Source: Pseudomonas fluorescens
GTDB lineage: Bacteria > Pseudomonadota > Gammaproteobacteria > Pseudomonadales > Pseudomonadaceae
Direction of reading: 5' to 3'
Length of the DNA: 64,000 nucleotides
Assembly (NCBI RefSeq): GCF_018614775.1
Contig: NZ_JAGGOF010000044.1
Coordinates: forward strand, 62,001-126,000
Shown: piece after piece, positions 53,339 to 63,500 of the stretch
How the letters are laid out: each line of letters opens with the position of its first letter
Position numbering within the stretch: the first letter of the stretch is position 1
Program-made: the position numbers and the translations under genes
Notes under the pieces: generated by a model
The model's input: only the letters and a program-made list of their open reading frames with translations
Told to the model about the DNA's origin: nothing
Databases searched by the model: none

Positions 53339-53426
53339 TTGTGGGAGCAAGGCTCGCCCGCGATGGGGCCAGATGCTCTTGCTGGATCCCATCGCCTGCA
53401 TCGCGAGCACGCTTTGCTCCCACAGG
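53339..53426. repeat. REP doublet between pedR1 and the kinase gene
   Basis: GTTGTGGGAGCAAGGCTCGC at the left and GCGAGCACGCTTTGCTCCCACAGG-type right end, inverted, somewhat diverged. It lies between the convergent regulator and kinase genes and may serve as terminator. Confidence 0.8.
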
Positions 53427-53454
53427 TTGTCCACTTGCCACAGGTGTGGTCGGC

Positions 53455-56079
53455 TCAATCACCCACAGGGTGAGCCAATAGATGACTCATCGCTATTTTC
53501 AGCTTCATCGGTCGCACCGGCTTGTGCATCAGGGTGTGGCCGCGCTCGCGGATCTGCTGCTTGAGTTCGTTGCTGTAGTTGGCGGTGATCATCATGGCCG
53601 GGATCGGTGAGACCCGGCGGGCGTTGATCCGGGCCACGGCGTCGACGCCGTTCTGGTCGTGGTCCAGGTGATAGTCGGCGATCAGCAGGTCGACCTCGGC
53701 GCGGTCGTTGTCCACCTGGCGTGCCAGATCCTGCTCCGACAATGCGGTCGTCACCTGGCAGCCCCAGCCCTCCAGCAGGGTGCGCATGCCGGCGCAGATT
53801 GCGGCATCGTTATCCAGCACCCAGACCCGGGCCCCGCGCAGGCGCCCCAGCATCGGTTCGCTCATGTCCGGGCAAGGCAATGGCTTGGGTGCGGTGGCGC
53901 TCAGGGGCACGTCGATGGCAAACATCGAACCCCTGCCCGGCCAGGAGCGCACCTGGATCCGGTGTCCGAGGATCCCGGCGATTTTCTCGACAATCGCCAG
54001 CCCCAGGCCCAACCCCCGGTCCTGGTTGGGCCGTTGCACATCGCCGCGTTTGAACTCCTGGAAGATTTCCTCCAGCCGGTCCTCGGCAATGCCGATGCCG
54101 CTGTCCCAGACCTGGATCGACACATGCTGCGGGTGTCGCCGACAGCCCAACACGACCCGCCCGCTGGGGGTGTAGCGAATGGCATTGCTGAGCAGGTTGC
54201 GCAGGATCCGCGCCAGCAACTGCATGTCGCTGCGCACCAGCACCGAACAGCCGATAAAATGCAGCGCCAGCCCCTCGCTGCGGGCGACCTGGGCGTATTC
54301 GGCAGCCAGGTTATCGAGCAGCTCGCTGAGGCCGAACGGCGCGGTATCGGCCTTGATCACCCCCGCGTCCAGCTTGGAGATGTCCACCAAAGTGCCCAGC
54401 AGGTGCTCGACATCCTCCAGCGAGTTGCTGATGTTGCGCACCAGGTGCGCGCTGGTGAACAGCCGCGCGGCGTTGAGCGGTTGCAGCAGGTCATGGCTGA
54501 CCGCCGCGAGGAACTTGGTTTTCGATAGATTGGCCTGCTCGGCCTCGCGCTTGGCCTCGCGCAGGCGCACCTCCACCCGGCTGCGCTCGTCGATCTCGCG
54601 CAGCAACTGGTCGTTGAGGCAGGTGAGCTCAGCAGTGCGTTCCCGGACCCGCTGTTCCAGGTTCTGATAAGCCTGGTGCAGCGCTTCGGCCGTGCGCCGA
54701 CGCTCGGTGATGTCGCGGATCAGCACGAAGATCCCCACCACTTCCCCGCTGGCCAGGCGGTTGGGCACATAGGAGCGCAGCATGTAGCGCTCCTGGTTGT
54801 TGATGTTGGTTTCGGCGAACTCGAAGGTCACGCTTTCGCCCGCCAGCGCCCGGGCCACGTAAGCTTCCAGCCGCTGGTAATGCTGCTCGCTGTGGGCCTC
54901 GCGCAGGCTCTGGCCGAGCATCACGCCACGGGGCCAGCAGTACCATTGCTCGTAGACCTTGTTGGTGAACTCGTAGATCAGGTCGGCGTTCAGGTAGGCA
55001 ATCAGCGCCGGCACATGGTCGGTGATCAGACGGATCCAGCGCTCGCTTTCGCTCAACGCCTCGGCATGCTGGTAACGCTCGGTGATGTCGGTGAAGGTGT
55101 TGACGTAGCCCCCGGTGGGCAGCGGATGGGTGCGGATTTCCAGGACCCGGCCATCCGCCAGGCGCTGTTCGCACTCATGGATCAGGCGGCCGTTGCCGTC
55201 GCGACTGGCCGGGGTCAGCAATTGCAGCTCGGAATCGCCGATGACCTCGCTGAACGAGCGATGGGCCGCCACCGGTGCCAGGCCGCAGAGTTCGAGAAAG
55301 CGCCGGTTCCACAATTCCAACACCCCTTGTGCGTTGACCATCGCCACGCCTTGGGACAGGTTGTCCACGGCCCGCTGCAACAGGTGGGACTTCTGCGCGA
55401 TAGCCTGCTCGCGGCGTACGGTTTCACTGAGCTTGACGTCGGTGATGTCGGTAAACAGGATCACCCGGCCGCCTTCCTGGGTCGGCCGCTCGCTGACCTG
55501 CAGCCAGCGGCCGTCCTGCAAGCGATACAGCACATGTTCGTCGGCCTGGCCCCGGGGCTCTTCACTGAACAGTCCGTTGGCGGTCATCAGCCGCTTGACC
55601 TCGGCGAGCCGCATTCCGGCAATGATGCGCACCCGGCTATGAGCCCAGAAGGCCTTGAAGCGGCTGTTGAACAGGACAATACGTTGCTGCGCATCGAACA
55701 GCACAAACGCATCGGAAATGCTTTCGATCGCGTCGATCAGGTGCCGGTGGGCGGTTTCCGCTCGCAGTCGCGCCTCGCCCAGCAGGTGATTGCCGGCCTT
55801 GAGCTCGGCCATGGCCTGGTTCAGCGCATCGGTGCGTTCGCGCACCTGCTCGGCCAGCACCACCGAATGCTGGAACGCCGCATACGGGTCGTTGCCCCGC
55901 GTTACGCCGGATTCCACCCGCTCGATCAGCGCGTCGTTGATGCGTCGCAGTTTGCGGTTGTCATGCTCAAGGTCGACGATCCGGGCCTGGAGCTCAGCGA
56001 TGGCCGGGGGCACGGTGGCGGGCAATGGCAACTCCGGTGAACGTCTGGTTGATGTGCATGCCATTGAACTGTTCTCCAT
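53455..56079 (-). CDS. Hybrid sensor histidine kinase (PedS1/ErcS'-like)
   Basis: 874-residue soluble multi-PAS kinase. A coiled-coil N-terminal part (about 25-125, AELQARIVDLEHDNRKLRRI) leads to three PAS domains (about 125-245, 250-360 and 375-490), then HisKA with the phospho-histidine in AAVSHDLLQPLNAA near 585, HATPase_c with DRGLGLGLAIVEKI near 720 and a C-terminal receiver (about 755-870) with D in LLIADYHLDHD. No membrane segment, so it senses a cytoplasmic signal. It overlaps the FIST gene by 86 bases if started here; 56064 gives 71. Position beside pedR1 suggests it acts on that regulator. Confidence 0.9.
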   Translation of the reverse strand: MENSSMACTSTRRSPELPLPATVPPAIAELQARIVDLEHDNRKLRRINDALIERVESGVTRGNDPYAAFQHSVVLAEQVRERTDALNQAMAELKAGNHLLGEARLRAETAHRHLIDAIESISDAFVLFDAQQRIVLFNSRFKAFWAHSRVRIIAGMRLAEVKRLMTANGLFSEEPRGQADEHVLYRLQDGRWLQVSERPTQEGGRVILFTDITDVKLSETVRREQAIAQKSHLLQRAVDNLSQGVAMVNAQGVLELWNRRFLELCGLAPVAAHRSFSEVIGDSELQLLTPASRDGNGRLIHECEQRLADGRVLEIRTHPLPTGGYVNTFTDITERYQHAEALSESERWIRLITDHVPALIAYLNADLIYEFTNKVYEQWYCWPRGVMLGQSLREAHSEQHYQRLEAYVARALAGESVTFEFAETNINNQERYMLRSYVPNRLASGEVVGIFVLIRDITERRRTAEALHQAYQNLEQRVRERTAELTCLNDQLLREIDERSRVEVRLREAKREAEQANLSKTKFLAAVSHDLLQPLNAARLFTSAHLVRNISNSLEDVEHLLGTLVDISKLDAGVIKADTAPFGLSELLDNLAAEYAQVARSEGLALHFIGCSVLVRSDMQLLARILRNLLSNAIRYTPSGRVVLGCRRHPQHVSIQVWDSGIGIAEDRLEEIFQEFKRGDVQRPNQDRGLGLGLAIVEKIAGILGHRIQVRSWPGRGSMFAIDVPLSATAPKPLPCPDMSEPMLGRLRGARVWVLDNDAAICAGMRTLLEGWGCQVTTALSEQDLARQVDNDRAEVDLLIADYHLDHDQNGVDAVARINARRVSPIPAMMITANYSNELKQQIRERGHTLMHKPVRPMKLKIAMSHLLAHPVGD

Positions 56080-57151
56080 AGGTGTTGAACCCCATCACCC
56101 GCTGTTCCCGCAGAAATTGACCGATCTGCTCCAGGCCCCCGCGGTCTTCCAGCTCCAGGCGCCTGAGGAAACAGTCGCAGCCGATGGTCAGCAACACATC
56201 GCCGAGACGCGCCTGCAAGCCTTCAAACAAACTGTGCAGGTTGTCCAGCAACGGGCCCGGTGTCATGGCGGTGAGGACGATGCCGTTCTCCACCGCGCAG
56301 TAGAAACTCAAGCTCAAGTCCGGGTGCACCTGCTGGACCGCCCGCACGTAATACTGGTCGTTGATGCGCACCGCCAACGGGTGCGCGGCGAAAACCCGAT
56401 AGTCGAGCGCGCTCACCGGCACGCCGATGTGTCGGGCGTATTCCTCGGCGGCAGGTTCGGCGTTGAGCTCATAGACCCGTCGCGTGGCGCTGTCGGCGCC
56501 GGTCACCACCAGTTTCTCTTCCCGCGGCAGGATGTGATGGGTGGTGAACACCTCGAATTCCAGCCAGGTGTTGATCAGCACCACCACGGCCGCGCCGCTG
56601 TGGAATCGGCCTTCGAAGTACACGTGGGTGTGGGTCAGGTGATTGTCATCGCCGGCCGAACCACCGAAGTGTGGAATGTCACCCAAGGCCGCGCTCAGTG
56701 CCGCCAGCACCATCTCTTCGCGGCTGGACAGGCCGTCGAGCAGGGTCAGCGCAAAACTGTGGCCCTTGATCGGCGCCAGGGCGTTGCTGCGACAGCCGCT
56801 CGCCAGCCGCTCGACCATTTGCTGGGCGTCGATCAGGCTGAAGTGTTCCATTTCGCCGATCAGCTCGGCGGCGATGGAAAAATGCCGATGGTCGAAACCC
56901 ACCGCGCTCACACAATTGCGGCCATAACCCTGGGGAGTGATTTCACCGGCGCTGGTACAGCCCACCAGGCGAATCCCGCCAAAGCCTTGCGACAGCGCCT
57001 GGCCGAGGGCCGGTAGATCGTAGGCCGCGGAACAGAAAAACAGCACGAACCCCAGGTGCGGGTGCAACAACTGCCGCGCCAGTTCCTGGGCCACTTGCTG
57101 GACATCCGTCGCGGCGGACATGGCGCTGACCACACCTTCTGCCTGCTGCAT
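55994..57151 (-). CDS. FIST domain sensory protein
   Basis: 385-residue cytoplasmic protein with the FIST N domain (about 30-220, starting FVLFFCSAAYDLPALGQAL and RLVGCTSAGEITPQGY) and FIST_C domain (about 225-365, VYELNAEPAAEEY and GCDCFLRRLEL). FIST proteins are thought to bind small ligands such as amino acids and pass the signal to a kinase. It sits just upstream of, and overlaps, the hybrid kinase gene on the same strand, so it is the likely sensor partner of that kinase. Confidence 0.92.
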   Translation of the reverse strand: MQQAEGVVSAMSAATDVQQVAQELARQLLHPHLGFVLFFCSAAYDLPALGQALSQGFGGIRLVGCTSAGEITPQGYGRNCVSAVGFDHRHFSIAAELIGEMEHFSLIDAQQMVERLASGCRSNALAPIKGHSFALTLLDGLSSREEMVLAALSAALGDIPHFGGSAGDDNHLTHTHVYFEGRFHSGAAVVVLINTWLEFEVFTTHHILPREEKLVVTGADSATRRVYELNAEPAAEEYARHIGVPVSALDYRVFAAHPLAVRINDQYYVRAVQQVHPDLSLSFYCAVENGIVLTAMTPGPLLDNLHSLFEGLQARLGDVLLTIGCDCFLRRLELEDRGGLEQIGQFLREQRVMGFNTYGEQFNGMHINQTFTGVAIARHRAPGHR

Positions 57152-57544
57152 CTACGCCTCCGACGGGCGCGTGATAGGGACCTTGAGTGTACGAAGATGA
57201 GCCGGGGCGACGAATGCTACTTGGGTAGCGGGTAGCCGCTTCGATGGGATGAGAAGACAGCAGAATTCACCACCCTGTGGCAGCAAGCCTGCTGGCGAGG
57301 CGCCGGGCGTCCGGCCCCCAGTAAAGCCAGCGTGGTGGGTGGTGCGCGCTGGTAGTATTGATCTATCCGGGAGATCCGGGAAGCTTTTCTCCACTCTCTG
57401 GCCTGGAGTAAATTTTTTTGCACGAGAACGGCTGAAGCCGGTCGCATACTTGCCAACGCTGTGACTCAGGTTCCATTCTCCCCGTGACACCGTTGCACCG
57501 CCCAGCCTCAACGCGCTAAAGCAGACGCACACAAGGAACGCTCC
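57152..57544. other. 393-base intergenic region with a degenerate REP
   Basis: The gap between the divergent FIST and UvrA2-type genes. A degenerate REP (CCTGTGGCAGCAAGCCTGCT near 57282) is visible. I see no gene, and no clear -35/-10 or SOS-box-type sequence. Confidence 0.5.
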
Positions 57545-60202
57545 ATGCCCCCTCGCTCCGGTCCCGCCCACAGCTCGTCTTTGCCAGAAAACGCCGGTTT
57601 CGTCCGGGTGCGCGGCGCCCGCGAACACAACCTCAAGAACGTCGACGTCGACATCCCGCGCGACGCCCTGGTGGTGTTCACCGGCGTGTCGGGTTCCGGC
57701 AAGTCGTCGCTGGCCTTTTCGACGCTCTACGCCGAAGCCCAGCGCCGCTACTTCGAATCCGTGGCACCCTACGCGCGGCGCCTGATCGACCAGGTGGGCG
57801 TGCCGGACGTGGACAGCATCGAAGGCCTGCCGCCGGCGGTAGCCCTGCAACAACAGCGCGGCACGCCGAGCGCGCGGTCTTCGGTGGGCAGCGTCACCAC
57901 CTTGTCGAGCCTGATCCGCATGCTCTACTCCCGCGCCGGCAGTTACCCGGCCGACCAACCGATGCTCTACGCCGAGGACTTCTCGCCCAACACCCCACAA
58001 GGCGCTTGCCCGGAGTGCCATGGCCTGGGACGGGTCTACGAGGTGACGGAAGCGTCGATGGTGCCGGACCCTTCACTGACCATCCGCGAGCGCGCCGTGG
58101 CCGCCTGGCCCATGGCCTGGCAGGGGCAGAACCTGCGGGACATCCTGGTGACACTCGGCTATGACGTCGACATTCCCTGGCGCGACCTGCCGAAAAAGCA
58201 ACGCGACTGGATTCTCTTCACCGAAGAAACCCCCACCGTGCCGGTGTACGCCGGGCTCACCCCGGCCCAGACCCGCACCGCCCTCAAGCGCAAACTCGAA
58301 CCCAGCTACCAAGGCACCTTCAGTGGTGCCCGGCGCTACCTGCTGCACACCTTCATGCATTCGCAAAGCGCCCAGATGCGCAAGCGCGTGGCGCAATACA
58401 TGCGCGCCAGCCCTTGCCCCCAATGCGAAGGCAAGCGGCTCAAGCGCCAGGCGTTGACGGTGACCTTCGCCGGCCTGGACATCGCCGAGCTGTCGCACTT
58501 GTCGTTGCTGGAACTGGCCGATGTGCTCAGGGGCGTCCTGGCACCCGATTACCTGGGGCAAGCCGAAGAGCCGGGCGAGGTACTCAGCCACCAGCAGACC
58601 CGGGCGGCCCGCGAACAACGCGCCGCCCGGGGTGAAAATCCCCATGCGGGAGGTCCGGACGCACGGCACACCCACAACCTGTCCCTGGAGAAACGCCTGG
58701 CTGCCCAGCGCATCGCCGCCGAGTTGCTGGAACGGATCGTCACCCTCATCGACCTGGGCCTCGGCTACCTGGCCCTGGAGCGCAGCACACCGACGCTGTC
58801 TTCCGGCGAACTGCAACGCCTGCGCCTGGCGACCCAGCTCAACTCCCAGTTGTTCGGGGTGATCTACGTGCTCGACGAACCCTCCGCCGGCCTGCATCCG
58901 GCCGACAGCGAAGCGTTGTTCGACGCGCTGCAACGACTGAAGGCCGCCGGCAACTCGGTGTTTGTGGTGGAACATGACCTGGACACCATGCGCCGTGCCG
59001 ACTGGCTCATCGACGTCGGCCCCGACGCCGGTGAACAAGGCGGCAAAATCCTCTACAGCGGTCCGCCTCCAGGCCTTGAGCAAGTGCCGCAATCACGCAC
59101 CCGCGCCTATCTCTTCGCTGCGCAGGCCATGGCTGCCCGCAACCTTCGGGAGCCAAAGGACTGGCTGCGCCTGGAAGGCATCACCCGCAACAACCTGGAT
59201 AACCTGAGCGCAGCCTTTCCATTGGGCTGCTTCACGGCGGTGACCGGTATCTCGGGCTCCGGCAAGTCCAGCCTGGTCAGCCAGGCCTTGCTGGACCTGG
59301 TGGGCGCCCACCTGGGCCAGCCCAATGCCAACGCCGAACCCGAGGAACAGAGCCTGGAAGATGAGCCGGTGCAGACCAGCGGCGGCCGGGTCACCGCCGG
59401 GCTGGATGCGATCAAGCGGCTGGTCCAGGTGGATCAGAAACCCATCGGCCGCACCCCGCGCTCCAACCTCGCGACCTACACCGGGCTGTTCGACCACGTG
59501 CGCAAACTCTTCGCCGCCACAGAGCAGGCCCGGGCATTGGGATTCGATGCCGGACGGTTCTCCTTCAACGTCGCCAAAGGCCGTTGCGAAACCTGCGAAG
59601 GCGAAGGTTTCGTCAGCGTCGAATTGCTGTTCATGCCCAGCGTGTACGCACCCTGCCCCACCTGCCACGGCGCACGCTACAACCCGCAGACCCTGGAAGT
59701 CCGCTGGCAGGGCTTGAACATCTCCCAAGTGTTGCAACTGACCGTCAACCAGGCCCTCGACGTGTTTGCCGAACAGCCGGCGACGCGGCGTGCCTTGCAA
59801 GTGCTGCACGACATCGGCCTGGGCTATCTGCGCCTCGGCCAACCGGCCACGGAATTGTCCGGCGGCGAAGCCCAGCGCATCAAGCTGGCGACGGAGCTGC
59901 AACGCAAGGCCCGGGGAGCGACCCTGTATGTGCTGGATGAACCCACCAACGGCTTGCACCCCCAGGACGTGGATCGATTGCTGGTGCAGCTCAATCGCCT
60001 GGTGGATGAGGGGCACACGGTGGTGGTGGTGGAACACGACATGCGGGTGGTGGCGCAAAGCGACTGGGTCATCGACATCGGCCCCGGTGCCGGCACCCAG
60101 GGTGGAAGAGTCGTGGCGTGCGGGGCGCCGGCGACCGTGTCCGGATGTCCGGAGAGTCGAACGGCCGAGTTCCTGCGACGGGCCTTGCAGCCCGGGGCCT
60201 GA
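57545..60202 (+). CDS. UvrA2-type excinuclease-like ABC ATPase
   Basis: 885-residue protein with two ABC modules as in UvrA. Walker A motifs are GVSGSGKS at 47-54 and GISGSGKS near 571. The signature loops are [15 protein letters not shown] near 418 and [15 protein letters not shown] near 771. Zinc-finger cysteines occur as CPECHGLG near 157, CPQCEGKR near 294, CETCEGEG and CPTCHGAR near 680-705. It is shorter than UvrA (940), consistent with loss of the UvrB-binding region, the mark of UvrA2/DrrC proteins linked to resistance against intercalating drugs. AAGGA precedes the ATG. Whether it works in repair or drug release is undecided. Confidence 0.88.
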   Translation: MPPRSGPAHSSSLPENAGFVRVRGAREHNLKNVDVDIPRDALVVFTGVSGSGKSSLAFSTLYAEAQRRYFESVAPYARRLIDQVGVPDVDSIEGLPPAVALQQQRGTPSARSSVGSVTTLSSLIRMLYSRAGSYPADQPMLYAEDFSPNTPQGACPECHGLGRVYEVTEASMVPDPSLTIRERAVAAWPMAWQGQNLRDILVTLGYDVDIPWRDLPKKQRDWILFTEETPTVPVYAGLTPAQTRTALKRKLEPSYQGTFSGARRYLLHTFMHSQSAQMRKRVAQYMRASPCPQCEGKRLKRQALTVTFAGLDIAELSHLSLLELADVLRGVLAPDYLGQAEEPGEVLSHQQTRAAREQRAARGENPHAGGPDARHTHNLSLEKRLAAQRIAAELLERIVTLIDLGLGYLALERSTPTLSSGELQRLRLATQLNSQLFGVIYVLDEPSAGLHPADSEALFDALQRLKAAGNSVFVVEHDLDTMRRADWLIDVGPDAGEQGGKILYSGPPPGLEQVPQSRTRAYLFAAQAMAARNLREPKDWLRLEGITRNNLDNLSAAFPLGCFTAVTGISGSGKSSLVSQALLDLVGAHLGQPNANAEPEEQSLEDEPVQTSGGRVTAGLDAIKRLVQVDQKPIGRTPRSNLATYTGLFDHVRKLFAATEQARALGFDAGRFSFNVAKGRCETCEGEGFVSVELLFMPSVYAPCPTCHGARYNPQTLEVRWQGLNISQVLQLTVNQALDVFAEQPATRRALQVLHDIGLGYLRLGQPATELSGGEAQRIKLATELQRKARGATLYVLDEPTNGLHPQDVDRLLVQLNRLVDEGHTVVVVEHDMRVVAQSDWVIDIGPGAGTQGGRVVACGAPATVSGCPESRTAEFLRRALQPGA

Positions 60203-60554
60203 AGCCGAACCCGCTGCAATAAACTTTTTGGCGATGGAACTCATCCCCGCCGGATGCAGCAAAACCTGTGGGAGCGGGCTTGCTCGCGAATGCGGTGTGC
60301 CAGGCAACCTAACCTTATCTGAAGCACCGCTTTCGCAAGCCCGCTCCCACAAGGTTCGGGTTGCAGTCGAAAAAGCGTCAACAGAACGTTACACATCGAA
60401 AAAACTGTTTCGACCGTTGATCAGTTATCTCGGATTTTTGACGCTTTGCCGATATTCGGTCACAACTTTCTCGCTCCGCTGGGTCTTAACACGGTGGTCG
60501 CCGATGGAATATTGGCATCTACCGAGGTTTCTAGCCTGATACGGAGATAAGCTC
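60203..60554. other. Gap with REP doublet and epimerase promoter region
   Basis: The 352 bases between uvrA2-like and epimerase genes hold a REP doublet (60265-60354) and then an AT-richer stretch (60370-60550) that should contain the epimerase promoter. No clear sigma-54 or AlgU-type box is recognised; ACGGAGATAAGCTC precedes the ATG, with GGAG as the ribosome site. Confidence 0.5.
60265..60354. repeat. REP doublet
   Basis: CCTGTGGGAGCGGGCTTGCT at the left and GCAAGCCCGCTCCCACAAGG at the right, inverted. It lies 63 bases after the UvrA2-type gene and may terminate it. Confidence 0.85.
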
Positions 60555-63500
60555 ATGATTTTCAACGTACAAAATTTTGGCGCCAAAGGAGATGGCGTTA
60601 CTGATGACACGGCGGCGATTCAAAAGGCAATCGATGCGGCGGCGGCCGCAGGCGGGGGGCAGGTGTACATGCCCGCCGGTACTTATATCGTTTCAGGCGG
60701 TGAGGAACCTTCCGACGGGTGCTTGATGCTCAAGAGCAACGTCTACCTGTACGGCGACGGCATGGGCGCGACCACCGTCAAGGTGGCCGACGGCTCCGAC
60801 ACCAAGATCACCGGGGTCATCCGCTCGGCCTATGGCGAGGAGACCCACGACTTTGGCGTCAGCAACCTCACCATCGACGGTAACCGCGACCACACCACCG
60901 GCAAGATCGACGGTTGGTTCAACGGCTACATTCCCGGCCAGGAAGGCTACGACTCCAATGTCACCCTCGACAGCGTCGAGATCAAGGATTGCTCCGGGTA
61001 CGGCTTCGACCCCCACGAGCAGACCGTCAACATGGTCATCAAGAACAGTGTGTCCCACGGCAATGGCCTGGACGGCTTCGTCGCGGACTTCCTCAGCGAC
61101 AGTACCTTCGAGAACAACGTCGCCTACGACAATGATCGCCACGGCTTCAACGTCGTCACCAGCACCCATGACTTCACCTTGACCAATAACGTCGCCTACA
61201 ACAACGGCGGCAACGGCATCGTGGTGCAGCGCGGCAGCGAAAATATCCCGTCACCGAGCAACATCACCATCACCGGCGGCGAGGTCTACGGCAATGGCGC
61301 CGAAGGCGTGCTGGTCAAACTGTCCAGCGAAGTCACCGTCAGCGGCGTCGATATCCATGACAACGCCGGCGCCGGGGTGCGCATCTACGGCAGCAACCAC
61401 ATCGAGATCACCGACAACACCCTCAACAACAACTCCCTGGGCAGCCCGGTGCCGGAAATCATCATCCAGTCCTACGACGATACCCAGGGCGTCTCCGGCA
61501 AGTACTTCAACGGCAGCGACAACACTATCCAGGGCAACCTCATCAGCGGCAGCAACCAGTCGACCTACGGCGTTGCCGAGCGCAATGAAGACGGCACCGA
61601 TCGCAACGCCATTATCGGCAACACCATCAGCCATACCAGCAAGGGCGCAACGCTGGTCTATGGCGATGGCAGCTACGTCAGCGCCACGGTGCCGATGACC
61701 ACCGTGCAAGGCACGGCGGGCAACGACAACCTGCTGGGCACCGCCGCCAGCGAGATTTTCTACGGCGGCGCGGGCAACGACACCATCAACGGCGCGGCCG
61801 GCAGCGATATCCTCGTGGGCGGCGCAGGCATCGACAAACTCACTGGCGGCACCGGTGCCGATACCTTTCGTTTTGCTGCCCAGTCCGACAGTTACCGCAA
61901 CGCAACCACCAGTTTTGACGACACCATCACCGACTTCGACGTCACCCAGGACAAGATCGACCTCGCCGGCCTCGGTTTCACCGGCCTGGGCAATGGCCGT
62001 GGCGGCACCCTGCAGGTCAGCTACAGCGCCAGCAACGACCGCACCTACATCAAGGACTTCGATGCCGACGCCAGCGGCAATCGCTTCGAGCTGATCCTGT
62101 CGGGCAACCTCGCCAGCACCCTGACCGCCAGCAACTTCATTTTCAATCGCGTCATCACCGGCACCAGCGGCAGCGACTCGCTGCAGGGAAGCGACTCGGC
62201 CGACACCCTGCTCGGCCTCGCCGGCAATGACAGCCTCAGCGGCGGCGCAGGCGATGACAGGCTTGACGGCGGTGCCGGCATGGACACCCTCACCGGCGGT
62301 GCCGGGGCGGACACCTTCGTCTTTTCCAATCGGCTGGACAGCTACCGCAACTACAACACCGGCGGCGCCAACCTCGGCGACCTGATCACCGACTTCAACA
62401 TCGCCGCCGACAAAATCGACCTGTCCGCCTTGGGCTTCACCGGCCTGGGCGATGGCAAGAACAACACCGTGTACCTGGTGCTCAACAGTGCCGGCACCAA
62501 GACCTACATCAAGTCGCTGACCGAAGACGCCAACGGCAATCGCTTCGAGGTGGCGCTGGATGGCAATTACCTCAACACCCTGACCAGCGCCAATTTCGTC
62601 TTCGCCGCAACCTCGCCAACGAACCAGGCACCCGTGCTGGCCACGCCGCTGCTGGACCAGAGCGCGACCGAAAACACCGCCTTCAGCTACGTGGTGCCGG
62701 CCACCAGTTTCACCGACCCGGACAACGACAGCCTGAGCTACACCGCCAAACTGGCCAACGGCAGCGCCCTGCCCAGCTGGCTGGTCTTCGACGCCGCCAC
62801 CCGGACGTTCAGTGGCACACCCAGCGACACCGCGTCGGGCACTTACGCCATCCAGGTCACCGCGACCGATGGTAGCAACGCCACCGTCAGCGACACCTTC
62901 ACCCTCGCCGTGCAGGACGTGCCCGCCGCCCCCACGGTGATCAATGGCACGCCGAACAACGACACGCTGACCGGCACCGCGGCCAACGAGCAACTATACG
63001 GTGGCGCCGGTAACGACACCCTCAATGGCGGCGCCGGCAATGACATCCTGGTCGGCGGCACTGGCGTCGACAAACTCACCGGCGGCGCCGGGGCCGATGT
63101 GTTCCGCTACACCTCGAAACTCGACAGCTACCGCACCGGCTCCACCAGCGCCAGTGACCAGATCCTCGACTTCGACGTGACGGCCGACAAGATCGATGTC
63201 TCGGCGCTCGGCTACACCGGCCTGGGCAACGGTTTGAACGGCACGCTGCAAGTGACCTACAGCGCCTCATCCAACCGTACTTACCTCAAGGACCTCACCG
63301 TCGACGCCAACGGCAACCGCTTCGAAGTGTCGCTGGCGGGCAACCTGGTGAGCAGCCTGACGGCCAGTCATTTTGTCTTTGCCGACCAGAACACCCCGAG
63401 CAACGTGGCGCCGGTGGTGGTCATCCCGCTGCTTGACCAGAACGCCACGGAGAACTCGCCGTTCAGCTACACCGTGACCCACGACAGTTTCACCGACGCC

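Noticed and set aside
60355..60554. Sigma-54 promoter for the epimerase gene
   Set aside because: TGGCAT occurs near 60506, but the TTGC half at the required spacing is not there.
61251..62993. 580-codon minus-strand frame with GVAGA-rich sequence opposite the epimerase
   Set aside because: The repetitive Val/Ala/Gly pattern mirrors the RTX nonapeptides on the plus strand.
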